Source: Pseudovirgaria hyperparasitica
Taxonomy: Eukaryota > Ascomycota > Dothideomycetes > Acrospermales > Acrospermaceae
DNA length: 64,000 bases
Reading direction: 5' to 3'
Assembly (NCBI RefSeq): GCF_010093815.1
Contig: NW_022985558.1
Span: forward strand, 316,640-380,639
Part shown: piece by piece, positions 24,611 through 35,803 of the stretch
How the letters are laid out: the number at the start of each line of letters is the position of its first letter
Position numbering within the stretch: position 1 is the first letter of the stretch
Notes under the pieces: generated by a model
Database searches by the model: none
What the model was told of the DNA's origin: nothing
The model's input: the letters and a program-made list of their open reading frames with translations, nothing else
Program-made: the position numbers and the translations under genes

Positions 24611-24964
24611 ATGCAGACACCTCCTCCTCCTCCACCTGATATGGATGACGTCAGGGGTCAGCGTGGTCGAGGTGGAGATCGAGGTCGCGGTAAGGGGGGC
24701 GGACGCGGACGAGGACGCAGGCGCACTGGCATCGAACGAGAGTGTTTGCTGCGAACCGACAACACTGTTCACTGTTCACCGAAGACAGTTCCGATCGCAG
24801 TCGCCGAGCAAGTTTCAGCATCGTCATCAATCCAGCTCATACATGGTCAGGGTTTACTATCACAATCTCGAGAAAGTGGCACAGTCATAGAAAGTGGGGA
24901 ACAGCACGCACAATATAAGAAGATTGGTATTGAGACGGTATGTACCTGGCTCAACATGCGATGA
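24611..24964 (+). CDS. Possible RGG-box exon or short ORF upstream of the PPHLR gene
   Basis: An ATG frame starts MQTPPPPPPDMDDVRGQ and runs into an Arg-Gly-rich block of about 20 residues, followed by a less structured tail, ending at 24964. Read alone it encodes 117 aa. A good donor (GTATGT at 24938) inside it and an acceptor (CCTACAG ending at 25145) would splice it in frame to the ATG of the PPHLR protein at 25179, through eleven codons with five consecutive Arg. It may therefore be the true first coding exon, a transcribed leader, or chance coding. RGG boxes bind RNA, which would fit the PPHLR motifs downstream. Confidence 0.35.
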   Translation: MQTPPPPPPDMDDVRGQRGRGGDRGRGKGGGRGRGRRRTGIERECLLRTDNTVHCSPKTVPIAVAEQVSASSSIQLIHGQGLLSQSRESGTVIESGEQHAQYKKIGIETVCTWLNMR

Positions 24965-25178
24965 TCCTCTATTGAGAAGGAGGTGAATCAAGTCTATTGT
25001 CGCTTTGCATTCACCGCACACACCCCTTCGCTCACATCCCTTCCCAGCCACCCACATTCTATAAATCTCTTCGACTGCTTCAACTTCCAGTCTCTTCAAT
25101 TCTCATATCCACTTACCTTCTGACATCCATTGTCACAACCTACAGAGCAAACCGTCTCGTCGTCGACGTCGTTCCAAA

Positions 25179-27677
25179 ATGGCGCAACAGCCAGGCTGGA
25201 TTCCGCCTCACCTTCGCGTGATTCAGGCGGCCCAGCAAGCTCGCAAGGAGCAAGAGAAGCTTTCGCAGTCGATTCCATCCCATCTTCGAGACAAGCCGAG
25301 CAATGACTACGGTGTACCTGTTGCTGTCAAGGTTCCTCCTGTCAGAGCTCATCAAGCCACTACAAGCAAATTCGTTCCACCTCATCTTCGAAAAAAGATC
25401 CACAACGATCACGGTAATTCTGTGACTGCTGAGACCAATAGTTTGCCTATTCCAGTTGCTACCGAGATGCAGTCTTCTCAGTCGATCCAACCTCTTCTTG
25501 CTAGCAATTGCCCAAACCATGGTTTGACAGCCCCTCCTACCAACAGCGCTCCGTCCGTTCAGGTTGCGGAAAAGCCGCAGCCATCCGGATACATACCACC
25601 TCATCTTCGCCATAAAGCCCGGCAAGCTGCCGTCAAGACTCCAGCTCTAGCAGCAGAGCCTCCGGTACAGCGCAAGAAGTGGGTCATTGAGCCTCTGTGA
25701 GTTTCAACATGTTCGCTTTTCTTTTCAATGCTGATCGACATAGACGCAACAAATCACCCTCTCCTGTCACATCTTCAGTGCCTCCGCTTGCACCCGAGCC
25801 TGATTCTGTTTCCCCTTCGCCCGAATCTGCTACCAGCCCTTCACAACTGCCACCTCACCTCCGCTACACGACTCAGCAGGGCGCGATCAAGACCACAGCA
25901 CCCGTAGTGAAGCCCCCAGTCCAGCGCAAGAAGTGGGTGGATGAGCCTCTGTAAGTCCTAGCGAATGAACCTTCATTCTCGAAAATACTCATCGAAGCAG
26001 TTACAACAACACGACACCTTCGCGTACAAGACCACCAATGAGGCATCCGCTTTCTCCTAAACGTGAGCCTGGCACAAGTTCCTCAGTAGAGCAACTTGCC
26101 AGCAACAAGACATCAGCGAAGAAGACTGGCACTACTGCACTCACGTCCCCAACTCAACACAAAACTGTCAACTTGGATGCTGTCTATCGTGGGTGGGCAA
26201 ACCGTAGGTCTGAAGAGAAGAAACAGCCTGTACATGTCAAGAAAACCGCTCGAGAGAAACGCGGGTGGCCCAAGAATCCTAGGCCGCGAGTTAAGACTCC
26301 CGACAGCAATGCTTGGGGATCTGGCGACTGGGAAAAGCCAAATCCTGGAGGTGTCGAGATCGAAGTCCATGGCGGTCAAGATCCTGATTATGATATTCGC
26401 CAACTCACTGACTGGAATGGCGACTGGCTTCCTGCACCAGTTGAATGGGAGAACCGTCGAGGCTTTCGTCACCGTGGTGGAAATTTCTCTCAGTGGATGC
26501 ACACCTGGGGGACCGATCATGCCAACAACCACAAAGTCGCAGTCATTCCTCTTTACCCTCACGATGGTCCTGTTGTTCATCCAGACTGGTTTCCCAAGGT
26601 CATTGACGAGCAGTCGCCACAAACTTTTTGGGACTCCTTCTGTAGATCTGCCCCGGAGCCGACTTGGGAAGAGGATCTTGCATGGAAGCCTTGGTGGTTG
26701 ACCATCATCGATGGTATCTTCATTCCTACCCCCGAGCAGCCAAGTGACAAAATGTCTCCGGAAGAAGAGCTCGACTATGCACAGAATAACACTTTCGGGC
26801 TCCACAGCGATGGAGCTGCTGAGTGGTACGCCACCAAAGAAAAGCTGAAGCACATTGAGAAGAAAAAGAAGAGAGCAGAGATGAAAGAAAAGAGGAAAGA
26901 GTCGATGGAATTGTTGAAGACCTACCAAATCCAGGTCCCAGACAGATCTATCAAGCCGGAGCTCAACATCTATCTTCGCCCGATGAAAGCTTCAGACATT
27001 CCCCAGGTCACGAAGATTTACAATTGGCATCAAGAGCATAGTGTCTCACCACCGGAAGTTGACCCTGTTCCTCTACGAATCATGCAAGACCGTATTGCAA
27101 GCATTGAGCAAGCTCATTTCCCCCTCATTGTCGCTGTTGAGAAGGTCGCATCCAAGAAGTCCAGGTATGGTGAATTTGCTCTTACAGAGAACATTGCTGG
27201 CTACGCATACGTCGATGACTACCACTCCCGAGCTGGAATGCACCGCTACACTGGAGAGATTGATGTCTACGTTCGCCATGATTGTCGTCGCAAACTAGTC
27301 GGTACTTGCCTCATGGACAAACTTATGTCGCTTGTTGATCCCGGCTTTGACGAACGAGGAGGCTACGATTGGCGTAGCGGAGAAGACTCGACCGGCCAAT
27401 ACATGCGCGGTGGTCGTCGTATGATGGGCAAGATGATGATCAGAGTCGGCTACTTTGATGGCGATGTCCCCGGCTATGAACGTGCGGAGAAATTCCTGAA
27501 TCAATTCAACTTCACCATATGTGGCAATGAAGAGAAAGTTGGTGCCAAGGACGGTCGATTGTAAGTAACCTTGAGCAAATCTCAGATGACCTACTGATAT
27601 CATATAGCACCAATGTTGCTCCTTTCCAGTACACGACCAGCTACATTACCACGAATCTCCTGAACCCAACGTACTAG
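25179..27677 (+). CDS. GNAT-like acetyltransferase protein with N-terminal PPHLR repeats
   Basis: Four exons, join(25179..25696, 25744..25950, 26001..27560, 27608..27677), 784 aa. The N-terminal ~240 residues are disordered and carry five copies of a short motif: GWIPPHLR (6-13), SIPSHLR (31-37), KFVPPHLR (64-71), GYIPPHLR (137-144) and QLPPHLR (207-213). YIPPHLR is known from the N-terminus of DDX3/Ded1 helicases, where it contributes to eIF4E binding. A second module, PPVQRKKWVxEPL, occurs twice, each time at the end of an exon in the same phase. The middle part is Trp-rich (DWNGDWLPAPVEWENRRGF) with a Lys/Glu coiled-coil near residue 520. The C-terminal third (about 563-760) looks like a GNAT N-acetyltransferase fold (YLRPMKASDIPQV, then AGYAYVDDY and RRKLVGTCLMDKL); its CoA-loop is degenerate, with Lys and Cys at usually Arg/Gln and Gly/Ala positions. 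Substrate unknown. Confidence 0.8.
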
Positions 27678-27703
27678 ACGCAAGTCCGCTCGACTATGAT
27701 ACA

Positions 27704-27934
27704 GCAGAATGCAACTGCCAGTGTAAATCCATACAGTGTCGTCATTTCTGCCGAAGCTATCGATGTACACCAAACTTGCCTACAGGAAACCTCATACGTC
27801 GAAAATTGGGCAGAAGGAAACTGCCAGCACAAATCCACTCGAGCAGAAGGAAACTGCCAGTACAAATCCATTCGAGCAGAAGGAAACTGCTAGTACAAAT
27901 CCACTTGAGCAGAAGGAAACTGCCAGTACAAATC
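27704..27934 (+). repeat. 33-bp minisatellite behind the PPHLR gene
   Basis: Three complete 33-bp units (27810-27842, 27843-27875, 27876-27908) and a partial fourth (27909-27934) begin GCAGAAGGAAACTGCCAG and differ by one to three bases. A diverged extra copy lies at 27704-27732, 27 bp after the stop codon. The unit length is a multiple of three, so several frames stay open through the array, but none has a credible start or context. Confidence 0.85.
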
Positions 27935-30900
27935 TAAGGTGTCATGGAAAGACACCTTCGAACGATTTCACGGCTCTTCGCTGTGTAGACACATCCGGAG
28001 TTCTCTGCATACCCCTTGTCATATACCCATTTCATTCGTACCATTCCCTAGCACCGACTTCCCTCTTGCTTCTTTCTTTACTATATCTTGTCTTCACATC
28101 TGGATATTCTCCTTGGCGATCATCACTCACCTCACACATGAAAGAGGTGGACTTTATTCCATCCGGCGCATTATGCTGGCTGCTAGCAGGCAATTTGCCG
28201 GCTCTTTAGAGTCTAGCTTCGGTATACTCAGCGCACTAGAGAGAAGAATATGTCTCTTTGTTTCTTGGCAGCATGGGCCGAAGCGACAAAATACTGTACA
28301 CTAGGAAGGGTTAGAAAAATGAAACTGCATGTACCACTGACTTTTCTTGTTTGGTGGTGGTGATAATGATTGCCTAATGGCCTTTGCACTGTGAGAAGCT
28401 GGCAGTGATGTTTGGAATTTGTGAAGAGAGACGCCAAAAGTTGTGATGATTATGCAATATGACCAGCATGTTGAGTGGAAACCCTGTCTTGCCTCCTCTA
28501 TTTAAGTGAGTAATAGCTAGGAGCTCATTAATGAGTGCACACTCTGTCTTGCCTCATCTGTGTCAGTCATAGTTCATAGTCACAAGTATGGATGGATAGG
28601 TAACGAAAACGAAACGCTCACGACGGTCACGACGAGTACGCCGCTCACCACAGAGTAGATAGTCGCCAGCTAACTACACACAACACACAACAAGTCATAC
28701 TCAACACATACACAAAGTCACAAAGTCACGAGTCAAGCGCAGCCTGTGTATGTGTCTGTGTGCTTCCATTATGCTATGCGCATCCCGTAGTATGTATCGT
28801 AGTTTCTCAAAATCCTAAAGTGGGTCTGGCATGGCAAGGGAGGGTCGTGGGATGTATTTTGTAATGCTGGTTTCATGTATGTATATTTGTTTGACTCGCG
28901 GTTTGGGAGGAGTCTTGGAATTATCTAATTCTACGTGTGGGGGAAAGTGAATCCTACGTCAGGGTCTATCGACTACCGAGTACGTACTATAGGTGGTAAT
29001 ACTTGTGTAGGATGCGCCGTCGGAATGACTGTGGAGACGGAACTACTTGAGACGCTTGAGATAATAATCTATTTGGGACATTTGCTCTTTCGGGTCGCTG
29101 GGTGGGTTGGTATTATGAGTGGTAAAACTGGAGGGCGAACAAAAGTCATGTTCGTGTGTGTATGAGCGGGTCCAATAATATCTGACATGATTCACGGAAG
29201 AATGCAGTGGTACATACCTGCTGAAACTGACGCTTTTCGCGAGCGGTGATGTGGGAGAATCGTCTAGTCGCCTTGAAGTGCTTCAGCAAGCCTCGTTGTC
29301 GGCCTTGAAACTGGACGACTGCATCATTTTCGCTACAATATCTCATCAAGGCTGATAGTAGTGTTTTGTTTCGAGACAAGAATAGCATTGAATGGATGGC
29401 ATGTCACCAGGTTATGCGCCTGACAGTCAGTCTCTTCTCGGGCCTGGCCGCCATTCGGTCCGAATCGCAAAACGTGGGCGCAAACATCTCTTCCTGGACT
29501 TCAGCCAGGCGTCTCGCGCAATGCGCATTACAATAGGCAGAAGACGCCTCAGAAACACCAAGTCCATGCCGTGGGCAGGGGCAACGTCCTATTATATTCT
29601 ACTCTGCTTGAAGCATTGGCCCTCATCTCGGGTTGTGTCACCGTGGTCATGCAGCGTAACCGCGCCATTCAGTGTACGCAAAAAGGGCGAGTTGCCAGAG
29701 TACCGACATCTATGGATCAGTTTCGCCGGTCGGAGCTATATCTGATCTGATATATTAGATGGTTTCTCGGAGCAAACGGTCGTCCATCGCCAGGAGCACG
29801 AACGCGCTATCGTTTAGGCTTCGTTCTAGTTTATGCACCGCGACTAGCTGCCGCCACCCCGGCAAGCCACCATAGAGGTTTCAGGTGGTGTAGGAGAGTA
29901 GAGTCGTGTGAGTGAGGTGTGAGGACGAGAACAGTGCTGTGAAGGACGAAGACGTGTCTGATGTCTCTTTTAACAGTCTGCTGACCCTAGAGAGAGAGGT
30001 GTTTGAGTGGCTGACCTGCTTGGAAGGGTGTGGCAGTGAGTGACGCAAAAGGGCCTTTAAGCCACGCACCGGCAGCCTATCGCAGGCACGCGACACGGCA
30101 TGATGAAACAAGAGCGACGAGGATGGGAAAGGCGAGGTGTTTTGCGTTGGAAACGAATCAAAGGAGATGGTGATGATGGTTTGGCGGAGCTGGAGTGGAG
30201 TTTAGTGGGTGTTTGGCGTTTCCAGTGCAGCGAAACGCCTGCAGCCACTGCCTATCGATCCACCTGCCCGGACCCCGCCAGAGCTCGAGCTTCACCAAAT
30301 CCTTTTCTTCAACATCATGCACCCCCCCGTTCTTCCTCTCCTCCATTCATTCTCGAGCTTCTGGCTCTCTCTATCTCTCTCTCTTCATCATTCGGGGGGT
30401 GTGTGTGTCTCTGTATGTCTGTGTGTGCTTCCTTCCACTTTTCTATTCTTCCGATCTGCGTTTCACGAGTCAATCGGGTCTTTCTGTCCAATTGATTTGG
30501 ACTTCTTCTATCCGAGCCCGCCGTAGTCGATCTACTCCTTACTCGAGCGTTGATCTCAATACCAAGCCGACGCTCCCCTCTGTCCAGAGCTCAAACTTCA
30601 TATACTCTTCTCTATCCTCCGTTATCTGTTTGTGGGGATTTCGGCTTTTCTTCTCTCATTCTCTGGATATACCTTCCCTGCCATTCACTTCAGTTTCGGG
30701 TATAGCTCGCACAGTGCCAGATTCACCTACCGCCATCTTTGCTGGATCAGGAGCTGGCAAGATCTGGACGCTGTCTCTTCACAATACCTGACAACATTAC
30801 ATGCCCAGTACATTGTCATGCTCTACCAAAGGTAGCCACTCTGCCACTCGCTCATTGTGCAGTGAAGCCCTTCCTCTCTGAACAACGCATACCTCGCGAG

Positions 30901-31096
30901 CGAGAACGACTATTCAAATCAACCTTGATTTCTTCGTACAAATCTTCCTATCCTTTCTGGCACCCCTACATACCGAAAACGACTCCAGGCATTCCACAGT
31001 GCTCACTCCTTCAATCACACTCACTACCAACAATTGTCCACAGGCCTTCCACCTCCTCAAACACACGGATCCGGTCCTTGGACCGCGCTGGTCGCA
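27935..31096. other. Gene-poor intergenic region and long leader of the reductase gene
   Basis: More than 3 kb without a supported gene. 28.67-28.74 kb is rich in CACA. From about 30.29 kb to 31.09 kb the + strand is pyrimidine-rich (CTCTCT, TTCTT), as in a long fungal 5' untranslated leader, so the transcription start of the reductase gene may lie several hundred bases upstream of its ATG. Confidence 0.45.
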
Positions 31097-32962
31097 ATGA
31101 TTCCTAACAAGGCAGAAGATAATCTGCTATGGGTCTTGGATGAAGCTATCCCCGACCTCAGCAAGCGGGCAGGAGACCACCCTAGTTTCGCAAACGTCTC
31201 CGACCTGTTTTCCTTTGCACATGGCTTGGCGGGAGTAGATCAAATTGGCAACTATCGGTGGACATACGTCCTACTTCTGTCTTTTACTCTCGTCTGCTTC
31301 ATCACATTGATATTACGAATCCACCAAATGATACAATCACATATTCGACATCTGGCTGCTACAACACACCCCGGTAAAGAGGGAAAGAACAAGCAAAACT
31401 TTTGGAAAACGAATGAGAATTGGTACTGGGCGAAGCTGAAGAAACATTTGTTTTATGCGCCTCTCTGGAAAAATCGCCATAATCGAGAATGGCAGTTGTC
31501 ATCGGCGATCAACATGGGTACTCTGCCATCCAGGTTCCACATGGTGCTTTTGGTACTATACTTCGGGTCGAACCTTGCCTACTGTCTAATCCTGCCGTAT
31601 CACGAGCAAGAAAAAGCGATAATAATGGCATCGCTTCGTGGAAGGTCTGGGACACTTGCCGCCGTCAACCTGATACCTACCATCCTTTTCGCGTTGCGAA
31701 ACAACCCCTTGATCTGGCTACTGCACGTCAGCTACGACACGTTCAACCTACTCCACCGGTGGGCCGCGAGAATAGTTGTAATCGAGACAGTGGTGCACAC
31801 CGTTGCCTGGTTTATCAACACATACCGCGCAGGTAAATGGGAGCAACTCAGCGATACGCTTGCCACCACGCCCTCCTATCAGTGGGGCTTAGTTGGCACA
31901 GTCATGTTTGTGTCCCTTTTTTTCACCGCTTGGTCTCCCGTACGCCACGCGTTTTACGAGACTTTCCTTAACACTCATCGCCTCTTTGCGGCTGTCGGTA
32001 TTGCCGGCGTGTACGTCCACCTCGATCTGCACCGCCTTCCTCAGGTCCCGTGGATGTGGATTGTCCTATTGTTTTATGGCAGTGAATGGTTCATTCGGAT
32101 ATACCAAATCATCTACAACAGCATCGCGACCCGAGCTACCACGAGTATCACTGTCGAAGCCCTACCGTTCGAGGCCAGCCGCGTGACCGTCAAGCTGGTT
32201 CGTCCCTGGCATCCGAAGCCTGGGTGCCACGCTCATATCTATGTCCCAGCGATAGCCCTCTGGAGCTCACATCCCTTCTCGATAGCATGGACCCACCCTG
32301 AAGGTACAGCAGACGACAAAGAGAAGATGGATGTCGAAAGCTTGATCGGTCGACGCACGACTACTCACACCATCTCTTTCATCTGCAGAGCCAGAGAAGG
32401 TATGACCCGCAAGCTTTATGAGAAGGCTGCCAACCAGCCAAACCACATCTGGCATACATGGGGCGCCGTTGAAGGCCCATACGGTGGCCACGACAAACTT
32501 AATTCGTACGGCACGATAATGCTATTTGCTGGCGGTGTCGGCATCACGCATCAAATAAACTTCGTCCAAGAAATGATCAAAGGCTACGAAGAAGGAATAG
32601 TCGCATGCAAAAAGCTGATCCTCGTCTGGACGATACCGAAGGTCGAATGCTGCGACTGGATAAAGCCATGGATGGACCAGATATTAAGGATGCCAGGGCG
32701 GAGAGATATTCTCAAAATCATGGTGTTCATCTCTAAACCGAACAACGCTATAGAGGTCGTGAGTCCATCGGAGAGCGTCAGGATGTTCCCGGGTCGCTGC
32801 GATCCGCAGAGACTCATTGACAAAGAGATCCGAGAACGCGATGGTGCCATGGCAGTCACTGTCTGCGGACCAGGTGTCTTTGCCGACAGTGTACGGGCAG
32901 CCGTGCGAAATCGTGTCGACGTTGGCGTCATTGATTTCATCGAGGAGGCCTTCTCATACTGA
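31097..32962 (+). CDS. Ferric-reductase-like transmembrane flavocytochrome (FRE family)
   Basis: Single exon, 621 aa from the ATG at 31097. After a hydrophilic start come several membrane helices (WTYVLLLSFTLVCFITLIL and others) forming the ferric reductase b-type haem domain, with His pairs in LLHRWAARIVVIETVVHTV and FLNTHRLFAAVGIAGVYVH. The cytosolic half has the FAD-binding HPFSI and the NADPH-binding GGVGITHQ and CGPGVFADSVR, ending DFIEEAFSY. FRE proteins pass electrons from NADPH through FAD and two haems to extracellular Fe(III) or Cu(II). The frame stays open upstream to at least 31034 with protein-like sequence (QTHGSGPWTALVA), so an upstream exon joined at the CCACAG near 31042 is possible. 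No iron-uptake partner gene (multicopper oxidase, FTR1) is adjacent. Confidence 0.87.
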   Translation: MIPNKAEDNLLWVLDEAIPDLSKRAGDHPSFANVSDLFSFAHGLAGVDQIGNYRWTYVLLLSFTLVCFITLILRIHQMIQSHIRHLAATTHPGKEGKNKQNFWKTNENWYWAKLKKHLFYAPLWKNRHNREWQLSSAINMGTLPSRFHMVLLVLYFGSNLAYCLILPYHEQEKAIIMASLRGRSGTLAAVNLIPTILFALRNNPLIWLLHVSYDTFNLLHRWAARIVVIETVVHTVAWFINTYRAGKWEQLSDTLATTPSYQWGLVGTVMFVSLFFTAWSPVRHAFYETFLNTHRLFAAVGIAGVYVHLDLHRLPQVPWMWIVLLFYGSEWFIRIYQIIYNSIATRATTSITVEALPFEASRVTVKLVRPWHPKPGCHAHIYVPAIALWSSHPFSIAWTHPEGTADDKEKMDVESLIGRRTTTHTISFICRAREGMTRKLYEKAANQPNHIWHTWGAVEGPYGGHDKLNSYGTIMLFAGGVGITHQINFVQEMIKGYEEGIVACKKLILVWTIPKVECCDWIKPWMDQILRMPGRRDILKIMVFISKPNNAIEVVSPSESVRMFPGRCDPQRLIDKEIRERDGAMAVTVCGPGVFADSVRAAVRNRVDVGVIDFIEEAFSY

Positions 32963-33303
32963 TCGCCGTCACTCTTAACACCTCGCTACTGTAGCAGTTT
33001 TTTCCTTTGCGCATATACCACATTTTTCTACCTTTGCAGTAATCGCAGCATGCACAGGCGTCACGACGCGTTTCCTTCACATCACATCACATGGCATCTC
33101 TTGCATAGCATCCATCCAGCACGATGGCCTTTGTATATATGATATAGCATAGCATCTCACATAGATGGCGGGCATTAGTAAAAAGTCGCATATAATTGCC
33201 CCAGGAAATATATCTCGAATACTGAACATTCCACAGCGGAACCGTGATAAGTGTGATAGCACATGTATTCTCTACTACTCATATCCTTGTGAAATCGTTT
33301 TAC

Positions 33304-33497
33304 GTTGAGCGGTCTATGTACTTTTTACCTATCTTCTGGATGTATAACTGCGTAAGGTTGAGTAGACTATATGCTTTTTTCCTAGTCTATATATACATAG
33401 CTACGTAAAGTTGATTAGTCTATACCGTTTCTATTCTTTCCTAGCTTATATAGAGTTAAAAATCTTTAGAGTCTATCGATTTTCTAGAAATTATAAC
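33304..33497 (+). repeat. 53-bp degenerate tandem repeat, left block
   Basis: Four units begin at about 33304, 33357, 33410 and 33463, each with GTTGAnnnGTCTAT-like starts and an AT-rich remainder. The last is cut by the inverted-repeat element at 33498. Units differ at many positions, mostly C/T and A/G changes. Confidence 0.6.
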
Positions 33498-35003
33498 TGT
33501 TATGGACAGAGATGTCATGTCTTGGTCAAGTATTTATTGATTGCTCCTTTCCGGAATCTATGGCTTCTCTATATAGGACCTTCAGTCCGTGGTTCTTACC
33601 GATATCCATCTCCTTATTACCTTCCGTGACAGCTGCCCCCGATAACTCGAAACGACAATGCTTTCCTACGACGATGCTAAAGTCCTTCATTCTAGTAGAC
33701 TCGCTTTAGTTAGGTACTCGTGCAAGTACTACCCGAGGTTACTATCACCTATAAGGTAGTAGTAGAAGTATTTATAGTATCCCTATAGTATACTCCTCTA
33801 TAGCTTAGGTTCTTATACTTATATAGCTTCTATCGCCTTCGGGTTTATCGCTAATGCCTAAAGCCTATTATGAATTTCGAGGAGAGCGTCGAATTAGGTA
33901 TTAGGGTATTTAAATATACGATTTAGAACTATTCTTATTACTCTTATTTCTTTTATATTCATTTAATCTATTCGTAGTATTAGTATAGCTATAGAGATCT
34001 ATAACTATTCGTACGTACCGTTATCTTTTCTCGGCCAAGTCGAGTAAGCTACGGTAGTAGTAGTCGCGGATTTAGTAGATTCAGCAGAAGTAGAAATAGC
34101 GGTTTTAGCGGAAGTGGGAACTACGGATATTAGAATGACGACGGTATCTATATTTATAGTAGCGGCGCTCGCGAGACCTATGACGTCGGTCTCTACGATA
34201 TTTACGGCATTAGTTTCCACTATTAGAACTGCTATTAGATTATTAGCGGCGGCGGCACTTACGACGACGTTAATCTCTACGTTAGTTACGGTATTAGTTT
34301 CCACTATTAGAACGGTAGTGGCGGCGGCACTCGCGACGACGTCGATAATTACTTACGGGTCTTCTATTTAGATGTCTTCCGCGTCGTGAAATTCGCCTAC
34401 CGACTCTAAGTCGTCGGTATCCGCGAGGTTTGCGAATTACTATATTTATTCCTTAAACTCCTTAGAGACTGCTTCTTCACGATCGACCTCTGCTTCTTCG
34501 TACACGACTTCTACTTCTTTAGGCACGACTTCTACTACTATTTCTTTATACACGACCTCTATTAGGTCGTCGTTTATATCTATATCTAATTCCCTAAAGA
34601 GTGTCCCATCTCTTTACGTAAGTAGTAGGTCGAAACTGGATTTAATATGTTCCTGGTATCTTAGGATTACCTCTTCTATATCCTATGCACCGGCATTTAT
34701 CTCCCGATTCATTGTTTTCATAATACTATTCGGATGTTATGGATCTATTATAGTTCCTATGAATGCCCTTGTCCAATCTACGAGTTCTAGCGATACTCTA
34801 TTTAGATCTTTTTCTACGGGTGTAGTAGTTACTGCGGGCGTAGTAGTTACCGCGGGCGTAGCGGCTACGACTATTATAGCGATCTTTTGTGCAGCGATCT
34901 TTTGTGCCTCTGCTAAGAACCTTTTCAGAGCCTCTGTTGTAATTTCTCTTATCTGTGCTTCCATCTCTTTTTCGACCAAGACATGACATCTCTATCCATA
35001 ACA
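33498..35003. mobile_element. 1506-bp element with 30-bp inverted ends, TG...CA termini and 5-bp target duplication
   Basis: The left end (33498-33527, beginning TGTTATGGACAG) and the right end (34974-35003, ending CCATAACA) are inverted copies over 30 bp with one mismatch. ATAAC flanks both sides (33493-33497 and 35004-35008), a 5-bp target site duplication. TG...CA ends with a 5-bp duplication suggest integrase-type insertion, as for an LTR retrotransposon remnant (solo LTR) or a non-autonomous DNA element of similar chemistry. The interior has no intact transposase, integrase or reverse transcriptase. It is rich in TA and CG and by eye poor in CA/TG, as expected after repeat-induced point mutation. 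Internal diverged duplications are present near 34200-34345 and 34815-34860, and a minus-strand frame (34737-34979) has a coiled-coil look. Confidence 0.75.
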
Positions 35004-35008
35004 ATAAC

Positions 35009-35600
35009 CCTAAAGAACTACTAAAAGCTAAGTATTTTATATAATATATAGCTATTATCTAGTTATATAATATTTAGAAGTAGAGTAGTCTATATAATAT
35101 CTAGCTATAATAAGTCTATATAAAGTCTAGAAGCTAGATACTTTATAAAATTACTAGATATTAGAAGTCTATAAAACTTTTAAAAGTTAAGAATTTATCT
35201 ATTTTATAACTATTATATATCGATTAAACTTAAGATAAGCGGAATACTCTATAGGATATTTAGGTATTATATAGCTATATAACCTCTTAAAGAAGACTAG
35301 TCTATATAATTCCTCTATATCACTAGCTAGTGCAATCATTAGAAGTAGAAAGGTATATATATTTTTTCTATGCTCTCTATCTATATATTTATGAAACGCT
35401 GAACAGTCTATCCACTTCCGTCTATCCTCTGCCTATAAAATCATAAAATACTAAGCAGTCTATACAATATAGACATGTCCTCTACCTATGTAATAAGTTA
35501 AACCTAAGCTGTCTATACATCTTACGTCTGTTCTCTACCGATAGAATCATATAATACCAAGCAGTCTATCTATATTTCCCTATCTCTATACCCACATATC
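35009..35600 (+). repeat. 53-bp degenerate tandem repeat, right block
   Basis: GTCTAT cores at 35406, 35458, 35511 and 35564 show a 52-53 bp period, with AAGCAGTCTAT-type starts related to the left block. 35009-35400 is a more decayed AT-rich stretch with the same AGTCTATA words. Left and right blocks appear to be one array opened by the insertion of the 1506-bp element. Confidence 0.55.
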
Positions 35601-35803
35601 ACAAAGAACGCAAACACTCAAAGCTGAAAAATGGTATGAATTGTGAAGGGTCCCACCCTCCCGTTCACCCTGCAGCCGAATTTTGCAGTCCCTCTATGTA
35701 CAAAAACGCGCTGTGGTATCTAAAACAGGAAAAAAAGCGCTATGCTACGCTACAGTAAACCCCCAAAACCGGAAACCCCGACGCTGCGACCTGCGCTTGC
35801 CCG

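Noticed and set aside
27810-27934. Possible CRISPR-like array
   Set aside because: Units are contiguous without spacers and the genome is eukaryotic; it is a minisatellite.
27736-28209. 157-codon frame through the 33-bp repeats
   Set aside because: Openness follows from a repeat unit divisible by three; starts and flanks are not protein-like.
31034-31096. Extended start of the reductase at 31034
   Set aside because: The codon there is TTG, not ATG; used only as a hint of a possible upstream exon.
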